From Sva-07 sp963774765 (lineage in GTDB: Bacteria; Actinomycetota; Acidimicrobiia; Acidimicrobiales; Ilumatobacteraceae), in contig CAVZGP010000031.1 of assembly GCA_963774765.1 (NCBI GenBank), positions 248,001 to 312,000 of the forward strand: a stretch of DNA of 64,000 nucleotides, given 5' to 3'. The position numbers were made by a program, and so were the translations under genes. Within the stretch, counting starts at the first letter, position 1. Each line of letters starts with the position of its first letter. Below the pieces are notes generated by a model. It was not told the DNA's origin, did not search any database, and worked only from the letters and a program-made list of their open reading frames with translations. This document shows positions 25,882-33,767 of this stretch, piece after piece.

Positions 25882-26202
25882 TCACGCGACCTGGACGGCG
25901 TTCTTGAGGCGCTTGGGTACGACTTCGGGGAACGAAACGACGAGGTGGCGGTCCAACGCAACGGCGACTCGCCCGAGGGTGTCGAGACGGTTGCGGGCGC
26001 CGCCCCCTTCTTCCAGTCGCGAGATCACCGACTGCGTGGTCCCCATCCGTTCGGCCAACTCGCGTTGGCTCAATCCTGCCTCGGTGCGCAGGTCATGGAT
26101 GAGTTGCCCGAGTGCGAAGTCCTGCTCGACACCCAACCGGGTCTCGTCGTTGGGGTCTGGTCGCTGTTTCTTGATGTCTTCCCAGCGGGAGTAGTTGGCC
26201 AT
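25882..26202 (-). CDS. XRE-family HTH protein, HigA-type antitoxin
   Basis: This is a 106-residue protein. A charged N-terminal segment (YSRWEDIKKQR) is followed by a Cro/C1 helix-turn-helix, TEAGLSQRELAERMGTTQSVISRLEEG (about residues 40-66), and a C-terminal cap. It starts 10 bases after a toxin-like remnant on the same strand, the HigB-then-HigA order, with GAGGA upstream. It may now be an orphan DNA-binding protein. Confidence 0.75.
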   Translation of the reverse strand: MANYSRWEDIKKQRPDPNDETRLGVEQDFALGQLIHDLRTEAGLSQRELAERMGTTQSVISRLEEGGGARNRLDTLGRVAVALDRHLVVSFPEVVPKRLKNAVQVA

Positions 26203-26212
26203 GTCGGGTCCT

Positions 26213-26419
26213 CTACGGGTTGAGCCGAGCGCATTCGTCGGCGACGCGTCGCGCTCGGGTGATCTCGGAGCGCTCGTTGGGAGCGATGATCAGGCGACTG
26301 TTGTGGAAACGCCGGGATTCCGTGGCGCGGAACCTGGGCCGGACCGCGCGAGTCGAGCCTGTGTCGAGGGCGGGTTGTCGATCGTTGTGATCGGGTGTCC
26401 GAGCACGGCACTTCGGCAA
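26213..26419 (-). pseudogene. possible RelE/HigB toxin remnant
   Basis: The last 30 codons (IIAPNERSEITRARRVADECARLNP) resemble the C-terminal helix of HigB-like toxins. The upstream part has no toxin core, so only a tail seems to survive. Its stop is 10 bases before the XRE antitoxin start. The call rests on position and a short similarity. Confidence 0.4.
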
Positions 26420-26465
26420 CAGGTGAGCGGCGGTCTCTGAGCATGCCCGGCGGGGACGGCGACGA

Positions 26466-26863
26466 GTGCGCGCCGATTGGGGTTGGGTTGCCTACGGCGT
26501 TCTGTTCGTTGTTGGCTTCGCAGTTCTCGCAGTTCTCACGGGTCGCGCGCCGCTGGGCAGTCGACACGACAAGTGCTCACCGTTGCGCCGGACGCGACCG
26601 AGCAGTTGCCAGCGCGGCTGTGGTGGTCAGCGGGCATCGGCGGCGGACCGGTTGCGATCGTGGAGCTACGGCGAGCGGATGGGGCCGTGGTCAACCTTCC
26701 GGTCACTGGCGTACCCAACGGTTTCGCCATCGAGCCAGGCGCCGTGGCGACAGTCGGTGGTCCGGTCGGCGTCGGGCTGGCCACCAGCCTGACCATCAAC
26801 AGTGTCCAACTGTGGCCAACAGCACCCGCGTTCACCACACACAACCGCAGGTCAGCGCCGTGA
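26466..26863 (+). pseudogene. small membrane-anchored protein, probably frameshifted
   Basis: From GTG 26466 the first frame gives one membrane helix (WVAYGVLFVVGFAVLAVL). A second frame from about 26560 gives a beta-rich, probably exported domain (RLWWSAGIGGGPVAIVEL, GVGLATSLTINSVQL) ending at 26863. A one-base deletion near 26555-26575 would join them into about 130 residues. A terminator 21 bases after the stop supports a real transcription unit. No family recognised. Confidence 0.4.
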
Positions 26864-26883
26864 TTCGGGGCAAACTCGACCGT

Positions 26884-26930
26884 CCCTCGACGCCGGGGAT
26901 CGCAGGCTCTGTCGAGGGCAGGTCTTTTTT
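26884..26930 (+). terminator. Rho-independent terminator
   Basis: The stem is CCCTCGAC / GTCGAGGG (8 perfect pairs, 19-base loop), followed after five bases by six consecutive T residues. It lies just past the stop at 26863. It is the only clear T-tailed terminator I found in the window. Confidence 0.7.
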
Positions 26931-27018
26931 CTGTCGATGTCGAGTCGATGGTCACGATCCCACGTCGATCTGGCAAGCAGCTTCTGGCTTCTCGAACGAT
27001 GCGTGGGTGCGATGGCGG

Positions 27019-28578
27019 CTATGCGTGTCGGGTCGAGTCTGGCTTGTGACCCGGTGTCTGGGCGATGGTGAGGGTGAAGCGGGCTCCACCGAGTGGGCTG
27101 GAGGTGCACTCGATGTCACCGGCGTGTGCGCGTGCGATCTCGCGGGCAATCGCGAGGCCGAGACCGGTTCCGCCGGAGTGCCGATCGCGGGCTTCGTCGA
27201 GTCGGACGAAGCGTTCGAAGATCTCGTCGCGTCGTTCTGGTGGGACGCCGGGGCCGTCGTCGTCGACATGGATCACTGCAGTTGTGTCGTGAGATTCGAG
27301 CGTGATCAAGGTCTCGTGGTCGGCGTGCCGGGTGGCGTTGTCGACCAGATTGCGCAGCAATCTCGTCAACAGCGTCGGGTTGCCATGAACTCGCACCGGT
27401 TCGGCGATGTTGGTGCGCACACGTTGATGGCGAGCGGCCTCGATCGCGATGAGGTCGTCGAGATCGACGTCGCCGGCGATGTCAGGTTCGGCCTCGGCGA
27501 GGCTGCTGAGCGTCAGCAGGTCGTCGATCAGCTTGCTGAGGTGTTCCTGCTCCGTCATCACCGCTTCAGCGGTGGCAATCCAGTCGGTGGCGGTCGGGTT
27601 TGCGGTGGCGACGTCGAGTTGGGCGCGGCTGGCGGCGACGGGGCTGCGCAGCTCGTGGGATGCGTCGGCGATCAGTTGGTGTTGACGAGTTTGGGCGTCT
27701 TCGAGGCGTTGCAGCATCCCGTTGACGGTGGTCGCGAGGTGGTGGATCTCGTCGTTGGCGCCAGGCACCGGCACACGTTGATGGATGTTGGCCGCGGTGA
27801 TCGATTCGGCCTGGCTGCTGATGGCGTGCACCGGGTGAAGCGCGCGGCTGGCGGCCATCCAGGTGATGAATGCGATCGCCGCGATCAGCGTTGGCAACGC
27901 GAACCACAGCAGTTGGCGGATCGTGTCGAGGCTGTCCGTGATCGGCTGCAATGGGTTGGAGACGCCGACCTGGATCGTTTCGCCATCGGCGAAGGTGAGC
28001 GTCTGTGCGACGGCGACGACGTCGGCGCCGAGTTCGACCCGGTGAGGTTCTCCTTCCGGCACCGGCCCGGTGGCGAACACGACCATCTCGCCGTCGGGTG
28101 CGAGGACGGTACCGGTTTCCGGGTCGATCGCGATCGCACCCGCCGACCCGATCGGGGTGCCGTCGAGCACTTCGCCGGGGAGCTCGCCCGCACCCACAGC
28201 CGAGGTGACGACGACACTGCTGGAACCGGCGCCGGGAAGCGTCGAACCCTGATCGACGGCGACGAGGTCAGCCAGCGTGTCGTCGAACCCGGAAGCGATC
28301 GTGGCGAAGTACTGCTGTTCGGTGATCTCATTGCCGTCGCCGTCGAGGTAGAAGAATCGCGTCGAATCGGCGCGGCCGACCACGCCGATCGTGGCGACGC
28401 CACCGTTGATCGACTCGAGATAGTTGCCGAGAACCGCTTCGGCACTGGCCCGCGTGTCGTCGACGAGTCGATCCTCGACGGCGTCGAGGGCGGCGATCGC
28501 GGTGACGGAGAGCGCCGTGCCGAACACGACGGTGACCAAGATCGTGAGTCGCGCCCGCAGTCCGAGCCGGCTGGTCAT
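27019..28578 (-). CDS. sensor histidine kinase of an envelope-type two-component system
   Basis: This is a 519-residue kinase: membrane helix near residues 10-30, a long extracytoplasmic domain (about 30-240), a second helix (about 248-268), HAMP (ASRALHPVHAISSQAESI), HisKA box LIADASHELRSPVAASR, then N, G1 and G2 boxes (NLVDNATRHA, DDGPGVPPERR, GGTGLGLAIAREIARAH). ATGA overlap couples it to the regulator. The large sensor domain suggests an extracellular or wall signal; the divergent export operon is the likely target. Confidence 0.9.
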   Translation of the reverse strand: MTSRLGLRARLTILVTVVFGTALSVTAIAALDAVEDRLVDDTRASAEAVLGNYLESINGGVATIGVVGRADSTRFFYLDGDGNEITEQQYFATIASGFDDTLADLVAVDQGSTLPGAGSSSVVVTSAVGAGELPGEVLDGTPIGSAGAIAIDPETGTVLAPDGEMVVFATGPVPEGEPHRVELGADVVAVAQTLTFADGETIQVGVSNPLQPITDSLDTIRQLLWFALPTLIAAIAFITWMAASRALHPVHAISSQAESITAANIHQRVPVPGANDEIHHLATTVNGMLQRLEDAQTRQHQLIADASHELRSPVAASRAQLDVATANPTATDWIATAEAVMTEQEHLSKLIDDLLTLSSLAEAEPDIAGDVDLDDLIAIEAARHQRVRTNIAEPVRVHGNPTLLTRLLRNLVDNATRHADHETLITLESHDTTAVIHVDDDGPGVPPERRDEIFERFVRLDEARDRHSGGTGLGLAIAREIARAHAGDIECTSSPLGGARFTLTIAQTPGHKPDSTRHA

Positions 28579-29246
28579 CGCGTCGCCAGCCGATACCCGA
28601 CGCCGCGTACGGTCTCGATGAGATCGGGACGGCGACCGTGGTGGAGTTTCCTGCGGAGGTACCCCACGTAGACGTCGACCACGTTGGATGCGCCGTCGAA
28701 GTCGGCCCCCCACACCAGATCGCGCAGTTCGTCGCGGGTGAGTGGTTCGCCGGCTCGCCTGGCCAGCGTTTCGAGCAGCGAGTACTCGCGAGGGGTGAGG
28801 TCGAGCGCATCGCCACCGAGCCGACAGCGTCGCGTCGTGGTGTCGATCGAGAGTTCTCCGATCCGCAGCGTGGGATCGGCAGATGGCGTCGCCCTGCGCA
28901 GTACCGCTCTCAGTCGGGCCACGAGCACGACGAAGCTGAACGGTTTGGTGAGGTAGTCGTCCGCTCCGAGATCGAGACCTTCTGCAACGTCGTGCTCGCC
29001 GTCTTTGGCGGTGAGCATCAGCACCGGCGTGTTGATCTGCTCGGCACGAAGGGTGCGGCAGATCTCATAGCCATTCATGCCGGGCAACATGATGTCGAGC
29101 ACGATCCCGTCGTAGGGGAACTCGCGGGCTCGCCACAACCCGTCGAGGCCGTCGGCGACAGCGTCGACGGCGAATCCTTCCGCGATCAGTCCACGTTCGA
29201 TCGCGTCGAGCATCGTCAGGTTGTCGTCGACGACGAGAATCCGCAT
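28575..29246 (-). CDS. OmpR-family response regulator
   Basis: This is a 223-residue regulator with acidic pocket D7-D8, phospho-acceptor Asp51 (IVLDIML), Lys of TKPFS, and a winged helix with LVWGADFDGASNVVDVYVGYLRRK. It is transcribed away from the lipoprotein/ABC operon; five GATGAGA sites lie in the shared 142-base region, which it probably binds. Confidence 0.9.
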   Translation of the reverse strand: MRILVVDDNLTMLDAIERGLIAEGFAVDAVADGLDGLWRAREFPYDGIVLDIMLPGMNGYEICRTLRAEQINTPVLMLTAKDGEHDVAEGLDLGADDYLTKPFSFVVLVARLRAVLRRATPSADPTLRIGELSIDTTTRRCRLGGDALDLTPREYSLLETLARRAGEPLTRDELRDLVWGADFDGASNVVDVYVGYLRRKLHHGRRPDLIETVRGVGYRLATR

Positions 29247-29268
29247 GGGTCCAGTCTCGCGGTTCTTT

Positions 29269-29337
29269 GATGAGAGTTCGATGAGAAGCCGTTCGGTTTC
29301 TGAGAACGCTCTCATCTGTTCTCATCGGTCTCTCATC
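29269..29337. promoter_or_regulatory. cluster of five GATGAGA sites, probable regulator-binding region
   Basis: Two GATGAGA copies lie on the plus strand at 29269 and 29280 (11 bases apart). Three reverse copies (CTCATC at 29311, 29321 and 29332) are 10-11 bases apart. One-turn spacing of direct repeats is how OmpR/PhoB-type dimers bind. The sites lie between the divergent regulator and lipoprotein genes, so both could be controlled. Confidence 0.65.
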
Positions 29338-29388
29338 GCCGGTTCGTCAGCATCGCCATGTACCCCGACGTTTGATGAGGAGACCCCG

Positions 29389-30084
29389 ATGTTGAAAATC
29401 ACAAACCCCCGCCGCGCCATCGCCTTGCTGGTCGGCCCACTCTTGCTGATCGCCACGGCGTGTGGTGGCAGCACCGACGGTGAGCCCAGTGCCGGTGACG
29501 GTGTGGCATCGCTGAACGAAGGCGCCGCTGGCGCACCGACCCCCGCCGACGAGTCGGCACCCGACGGCGTCGAGGCGCCCGACAATCCGGAGGATGCGCT
29601 GGCGTTGTTCAACGAATGCATGGAGGAGCACGGGTTCGGAGGCGTGGTCACGGTGATCGCCGGCGGTGGGCCCGGGTCCGGCGGTCTACCGATCGGCGAC
29701 ACCGAGGTGCAGGAGATCGATCCCCAAGCCGAGCTCGGTTCGTTCGAGGACTTCGACAAGGACGCCTTCGACGAGGCCAACACGGCATGCGAAGGACATC
29801 TCGCCAATCTCGACGGCGGCTTCGACATGACACCCGAGCAGGAAGCCGCGATGGAGGACGCTCAACTCGAGTTCGCCGACTGCATGGCCGACCTGGGCAT
29901 CGAGATGCCTGAGGTCGTCTCGTCTGGCGGCTTCGCGATCACCGACGAGGTCGAGGCATCAGAGGTCGATCCGCAGCCGGGTGGCCCGGCGCCGGACGAT
30001 CTGGGTTTCGATCTCGAGGCCTTCGAAGAGGCCGCCTCGGCATGCGACTCGGTGTTCGACCAGTTCGAACCGACACAGCCGTGA
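29389..30084 (+). CDS. lipoprotein with paired CM..G motifs
   Basis: This is a 231-residue exported lipoprotein (LLIATAC lipobox, Cys near residue 23). The mature part is acidic, with two related segments, ALFNECMEEHGF and EFADCMADLGIEMPE, plus a third Cys near the C-terminus. Similar CM..G lipoproteins accompany peptidoglycan-binding adaptor/ABC operons in actinobacteria; the role is unknown but may be substrate capture or sensing. GAGGAGA lies 7-13 bases upstream. GTGA overlap with the adaptor gene. Confidence 0.78.
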   Translation: MLKITNPRRAIALLVGPLLLIATACGGSTDGEPSAGDGVASLNEGAAGAPTPADESAPDGVEAPDNPEDALALFNECMEEHGFGGVVTVIAGGGPGSGGLPIGDTEVQEIDPQAELGSFEDFDKDAFDEANTACEGHLANLDGGFDMTPEQEAAMEDAQLEFADCMADLGIEMPEVVSSGGFAITDEVEASEVDPQPGGPAPDDLGFDLEAFEEAASACDSVFDQFEPTQP

Positions 30085-31160
30085 ACCGCCGAACGTTCCT
30101 GATGTCGGGCTTGGCCGCCACCGTGGCGCTCGCCGCCGGGGCAACAGCCACGTCATCGGGGTTGCTGGGAAGTGATTCCGCCGAACGTTCCGGCACCGCC
30201 ACGGTGCCCGGTTCGTCGCCCACCACCGCCACCGTCGAACGCGGCGACCTCAGCGCCGAACGTGAGTTCACTGCAGCGGTGAGCTTCGGCGACGCGTGGC
30301 CGGTCACGACATCGGCATCGGGCACGATCACCCAACATCATGGCGTCGGTGCTGTCGTCGGCTTCGGCGAGACACTTGCCCACATCGACCAGAAGCCGCT
30401 GTTTCTCGGCTACGGGGTGATGCCCATGTACCGCGAGTTGTACAGGGTCGCATCGGGGAGCCGTGATCAGTACGGCAACAGGCTCGATCTGATGAACGGG
30501 TACGACGTTGCTCACCTCCAGTCGTTCCTGCTCGATGCCGGCTTCGATGCCGGCGGAGAACTCGAAGCCGACGGGACGTTCGGATCGCCGACCGAAGACG
30601 CGGTCAAGGCGTGGCAGAAGGCCGTTGGACTCCCGGTGTCGGGTCGGGTCGACAACAGCCAACTCGTCCTCTCTCCCGAGCCGCTGCGAATCGCCTCCGA
30701 AACGCGGATCGGTGCGCCGTTCACCGGGATCGAGGTCAACAACGCGCGGGCCGATGTGTTGGTCGACACCTCGAACCGCGACCGCAGCGCCCTGCCCGTC
30801 GGCGCCGACGTGCGGGTGACGTTGCCAGACGGAAGCGAGTTGGCCGGGACCGTGGCCGGTCAAGCACAGGCGACGAGCGCCGACGACACGCCGGTGTGGC
30901 GCACCACGATCGTGCCCGATCGTGACGTGCCCGGAGATGCCAGCACCGCAACGGTCACGGTCACCGAAGTGCTTGCCGACGATGTGCTGCACGTGCCGGT
31001 GGGCGCGCTGTTGGCGTTGTCGGAAGGAGGGTTCGCGGTCGAAGTGCCGTCGGGCGACTCCACCCGCTTGGTGGCGGTCGACGTCGGCGAGGTGCTCGAC
31101 GGTCGAGCGGAGGTCACCGGCAGCATCGAGGCCGGCACGAAGGTGCTGGTGGCGACGTGA
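30081..31160 (+). CDS. exported adaptor with peptidoglycan-binding domain, MacA/HlyD-like
   Basis: This is a 359-residue protein with a twin-arginine-like signal (NRRTFLMSGLAATVALAAG). A beta-rich adaptor region resembling periplasmic efflux subunits follows, with a PG_binding_1-type helical domain inserted near residues 145-190 (LQSFLLDAGFDAGG, FGSPTEDAVKAWQKAVGLP). A C-terminal barrel (VPVGALLALSEGGFAVEV) completes the adaptor. It likely links the ABC transporter to the wall. GTGA overlaps on both sides. Confidence 0.82.
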   Translation: MNRRTFLMSGLAATVALAAGATATSSGLLGSDSAERSGTATVPGSSPTTATVERGDLSAEREFTAAVSFGDAWPVTTSASGTITQHHGVGAVVGFGETLAHIDQKPLFLGYGVMPMYRELYRVASGSRDQYGNRLDLMNGYDVAHLQSFLLDAGFDAGGELEADGTFGSPTEDAVKAWQKAVGLPVSGRVDNSQLVLSPEPLRIASETRIGAPFTGIEVNNARADVLVDTSNRDRSALPVGADVRVTLPDGSELAGTVAGQAQATSADDTPVWRTTIVPDRDVPGDASTATVTVTEVLADDVLHVPVGALLALSEGGFAVEVPSGDSTRLVAVDVGEVLDGRAEVTGSIEAGTKVLVAT

Positions 31161-31957
31161 AGCGACGCAACGCCCGGCCTCCCCGAAGCGGGCACGGCAT
31201 CGCGCGTTCTTCCGACACGGCGGTGCTGCAACTCGTGGACGTGGCAAAGCACTATGCCGGCTCACCGCCGGTACGCGCTCTCGACGGTGTTTGCTTGACC
31301 GTCGACCGAGGTGAGTTGGTGGCGATCGTGGGTGCGTCCGGTTCGGGAAAGTCCACGCTGTTGAACATCATCGGCACGCTCGACCGGCCCACCACCGGCC
31401 AGGTCGTGATCGAACGCACACCCGTGGAAACGCTCTCGGATGCGGGCCTGGCCGGTCTGCGATCGGCCCGGATCGGTTTCGTGTTCCAACAGTTTCACCT
31501 GCTCGAAGCGATCAGCGCCCTCGACAACGTCGCCACCGGGCTGCTGTACCAGGGTGTGCGCCGCGGCCAGCGGCGGGCACTCGCCCATGAGGCGCTCGAA
31601 CGCGTCGGTCTCGCCAACCGCATCTCCCACAAACCCCCGCAGCTCTCCGGGGGTGAACGCCAGCGCGTCGCCATCGCCCGAGCGATCGTCGGCGACCCGG
31701 CGATCGTGCTCGCCGACGAACCGACCGGCAACCTCGACAGCCATTCCTCGGCCGGCATCGTCGCTCTGCTTCGTGGCCTCAACGCCGACGGATCGACGAT
31801 CATCGTCATCACCCACGACGCCAACATTGCAGGCACGCTGCCGCGCCAGGTCACCTTGAGCGATGGCCGGATCGTCGGCGACAGCTCCCGGCCGGACGGT
31901 GTCGGATTCGGGCGCGGCCTCGTCGAAACCACGGAATTGACTGCGGTCGCGCCGTGA
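31157..31957 (+). CDS. ABC transporter ATP-binding protein, MacB/LolD type
   Basis: This is a 266-residue ATPase: Walker A GASGSGKST, Q-loop VFQQFHLL, signature LSGGERQRVAIARAI, Walker B IVLADEPTGNLDS, switch His ITHD. The LolD-type core is preceded by 25 basic residues. It pairs with the FtsX-fold permease that follows (GTGA overlap). Confidence 0.93.
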   Translation: MKRRNARPPRSGHGIARSSDTAVLQLVDVAKHYAGSPPVRALDGVCLTVDRGELVAIVGASGSGKSTLLNIIGTLDRPTTGQVVIERTPVETLSDAGLAGLRSARIGFVFQQFHLLEAISALDNVATGLLYQGVRRGQRRALAHEALERVGLANRISHKPPQLSGGERQRVAIARAIVGDPAIVLADEPTGNLDSHSSAGIVALLRGLNADGSTIIVITHDANIAGTLPRQVTLSDGRIVGDSSRPDGVGFGRGLVETTELTAVAP

Positions 31958-33162
31958 CCGCCGCCACCGATCATCGTGCCCAGCATCGATCGAAGCTGCT
32001 GGCCGGCGACGCTCTCGTCACCGGAACGCACGGGTTGCTCAGCCGCAAGGGCCGCACCATGCTGACCGCGATCGGAATCGCGATCGGGATCGCGTCGATG
32101 GTCGCCGTGCTCGGCATCTCGAGTTCGAGCAAGGCGGACCTGATCGCCGAGATCGACAAGCTCGGTACCAACCTCCTGCAAGTCCAAGCCGGCAATGACC
32201 TGTTCGGCGAGAGCGCCAGGCTGCCCGAACAGTCACCCGCCATGGTGCGTCGCGTCGGTCCGGTCCTGCAGGCCTCATCGGTGTCGCAGCTCGACACCGA
32301 CGTTCAGCGCAACGAACACCTCGACGACACCAACGGCCTCGACGTGCTCGCCACCGAACCCGAACTGCTCGACACGCTCGAAGGCTCGATGGCGTACGGG
32401 CGTTTCCTCGACGATCAGGTTGCGACACTTCCAACCGTGGTGCTGGGATCGGTGGCTGCACAACGGCTCGGCATCGACGACCTGATCGGTGGACCGCTCA
32501 TCGAGATCGGCGGACGCAAGTTCGCCGTGATCGGGATCCTCGAACCGCTCCCACTCAACCCCGACATCGACCGCTCCGTACTGATCGGCAACGCCGCCGC
32601 CGAAGACTTCCTCGGAGCCGAGATCGTGCCGACCGCGATCTACCTGCGAGCCACCCCTGATCTCGTCGAAGACGTTCGCAGCGTGCTCCCTCGGACCGTC
32701 AACCCGGCCGATCCGAACGAGGTCAACGTCTCGCGGCCCTCGGACGCACTCGAAGCGAGAGCTCGGATCGATCAGAACCTCCAGAACCTCCTGCTCGGGC
32801 TCGGCACCGTTGCCCTGCTGGTCGGCGGCGTCGGGATCGCCAACGTGATGATCATCTCGGTGCTCGAGCGCCGCGGCGAAATCGGCCTGCGGCGCGCACT
32901 CGGGGCAACCAGGCGTCACATCGCCACCCAGTTCGTGCTCGAATCGGCCAGCCTGGCTGCGCTCGGAGGCGTGATCGGCACCGTGCTCGGGGCTGCCGTC
33001 ACCTACGGCTACGCCAGGAAGCAGAACTGGCTCGTCGACATCCCGACCGAGGCACTCGCCGCCGGCATCGCCGTCGCGCTGGTTCTCGGCGCCCTCGCCG
33101 GCCTCTATCCCGCAACCCGCGCCGCCCGACTCGACCCTGCTGACGCCGTGCGCCCGACCTGA
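31954..33162 (+). CDS. ABC transporter permease, MacB/FtsX fold
   Basis: This is a 402-residue permease: one N-terminal helix (MLTAIGIAIGIASMVAVLG), a large extracytoplasmic MacB-type domain (about 55-265), then three C-terminal helices with VMIISVLERRGEIGLRRALGATRRHI, the coupling motif of the family. Such systems use mechanotransmission to expel peptides, lipids or lipoproteins. Last gene of the four-gene operon. Confidence 0.92.
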   Translation: MTAATDHRAQHRSKLLAGDALVTGTHGLLSRKGRTMLTAIGIAIGIASMVAVLGISSSSKADLIAEIDKLGTNLLQVQAGNDLFGESARLPEQSPAMVRRVGPVLQASSVSQLDTDVQRNEHLDDTNGLDVLATEPELLDTLEGSMAYGRFLDDQVATLPTVVLGSVAAQRLGIDDLIGGPLIEIGGRKFAVIGILEPLPLNPDIDRSVLIGNAAAEDFLGAEIVPTAIYLRATPDLVEDVRSVLPRTVNPADPNEVNVSRPSDALEARARIDQNLQNLLLGLGTVALLVGGVGIANVMIISVLERRGEIGLRRALGATRRHIATQFVLESASLAALGGVIGTVLGAAVTYGYARKQNWLVDIPTEALAAGIAVALVLGALAGLYPATRAARLDPADAVRPT

Positions 33163-33245
33163 TCGATCGCGTACCTCCCGTCAGGTCGATGGCCTCGAGC
33201 CGCCCCTCACGCACGTCCCGCACTTGGCGCGGCGTCGCAGTCGAT

Positions 33246-33767
33246 TCAGGATTTCGTGCCCATCCTCGTCAGGCCCCAACAGCCGACCGCGACGACCACC
33301 ACGCTTGCGATCCCGACACCGATCAGCACCTTCCTGCGGCGCCGCGCGATTGCGCCGGTGTCGTCGTAGAACGACGCGGGGACCGACAGCACGAAGCCGC
33401 CCGCCGGCACGACCGAGAGGTGCCGACCTCTGCCGACGGTCAGTTCGCGGTCGATCAGTGCTCGCAGCGGCGAGATCCGACCGCTGCACACCCGGCTCAT
33501 CGCGAGCCACGAGCCAGCCATGCTCGGTGCTCCCGGGGCGGCGCCATCGGTGACCTCGATCCCGCCTCGGCCGAAGGTCAAGGTGATCGAGAGGTCGCGA
33601 TCGGAGGCGGTGAGCACCAGTGCGCCGCGGGTGCGCGCAGCGACTCGCGCCCGACCGGGAAAGTCGCGCAGATTGTCACTGAGGAGGTCGGCGAGCATGA
33701 TCGCCATGCCCGACGCGTCCTCGTCGACGGACACGCGAGAAGCGACGGTCACACCTGTGCCCACCAC
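33246..33767 (-). CDS. SCP2-like domain protein with a C-terminal membrane helix
   Basis: This is a 173-residue protein. The first 120 residues look like an SCP2/sterol-carrier fold (LADLLSDNLRDFPGRAR, LSITLTFGRGGIEVTDG). One membrane helix near the end (VLIGVGIASVVVVAVGCWG) anchors it. The proposed ATG overlaps the upstream FAD enzyme by 19 bases. It is the anchored counterpart of the soluble SCP2 protein at 35348. Confidence 0.65.
   Translation of the reverse strand: MVGTGVTVASRVSVDEDASGMAIMLADLLSDNLRDFPGRARVAARTRGALVLTASDRDLSITLTFGRGGIEVTDGAAPGAPSMAGSWLAMSRVCSGRISPLRALIDRELTVGRGRHLSVVPAGGFVLSVPASFYDDTGAIARRRRKVLIGVGIASVVVVAVGCWGLTRMGTKS

Noticed and set aside
26395..28671. A 758-codon plus-strand frame
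   Set aside because: It is antisense to the sensor kinase, whose domains are all clear on the minus strand.
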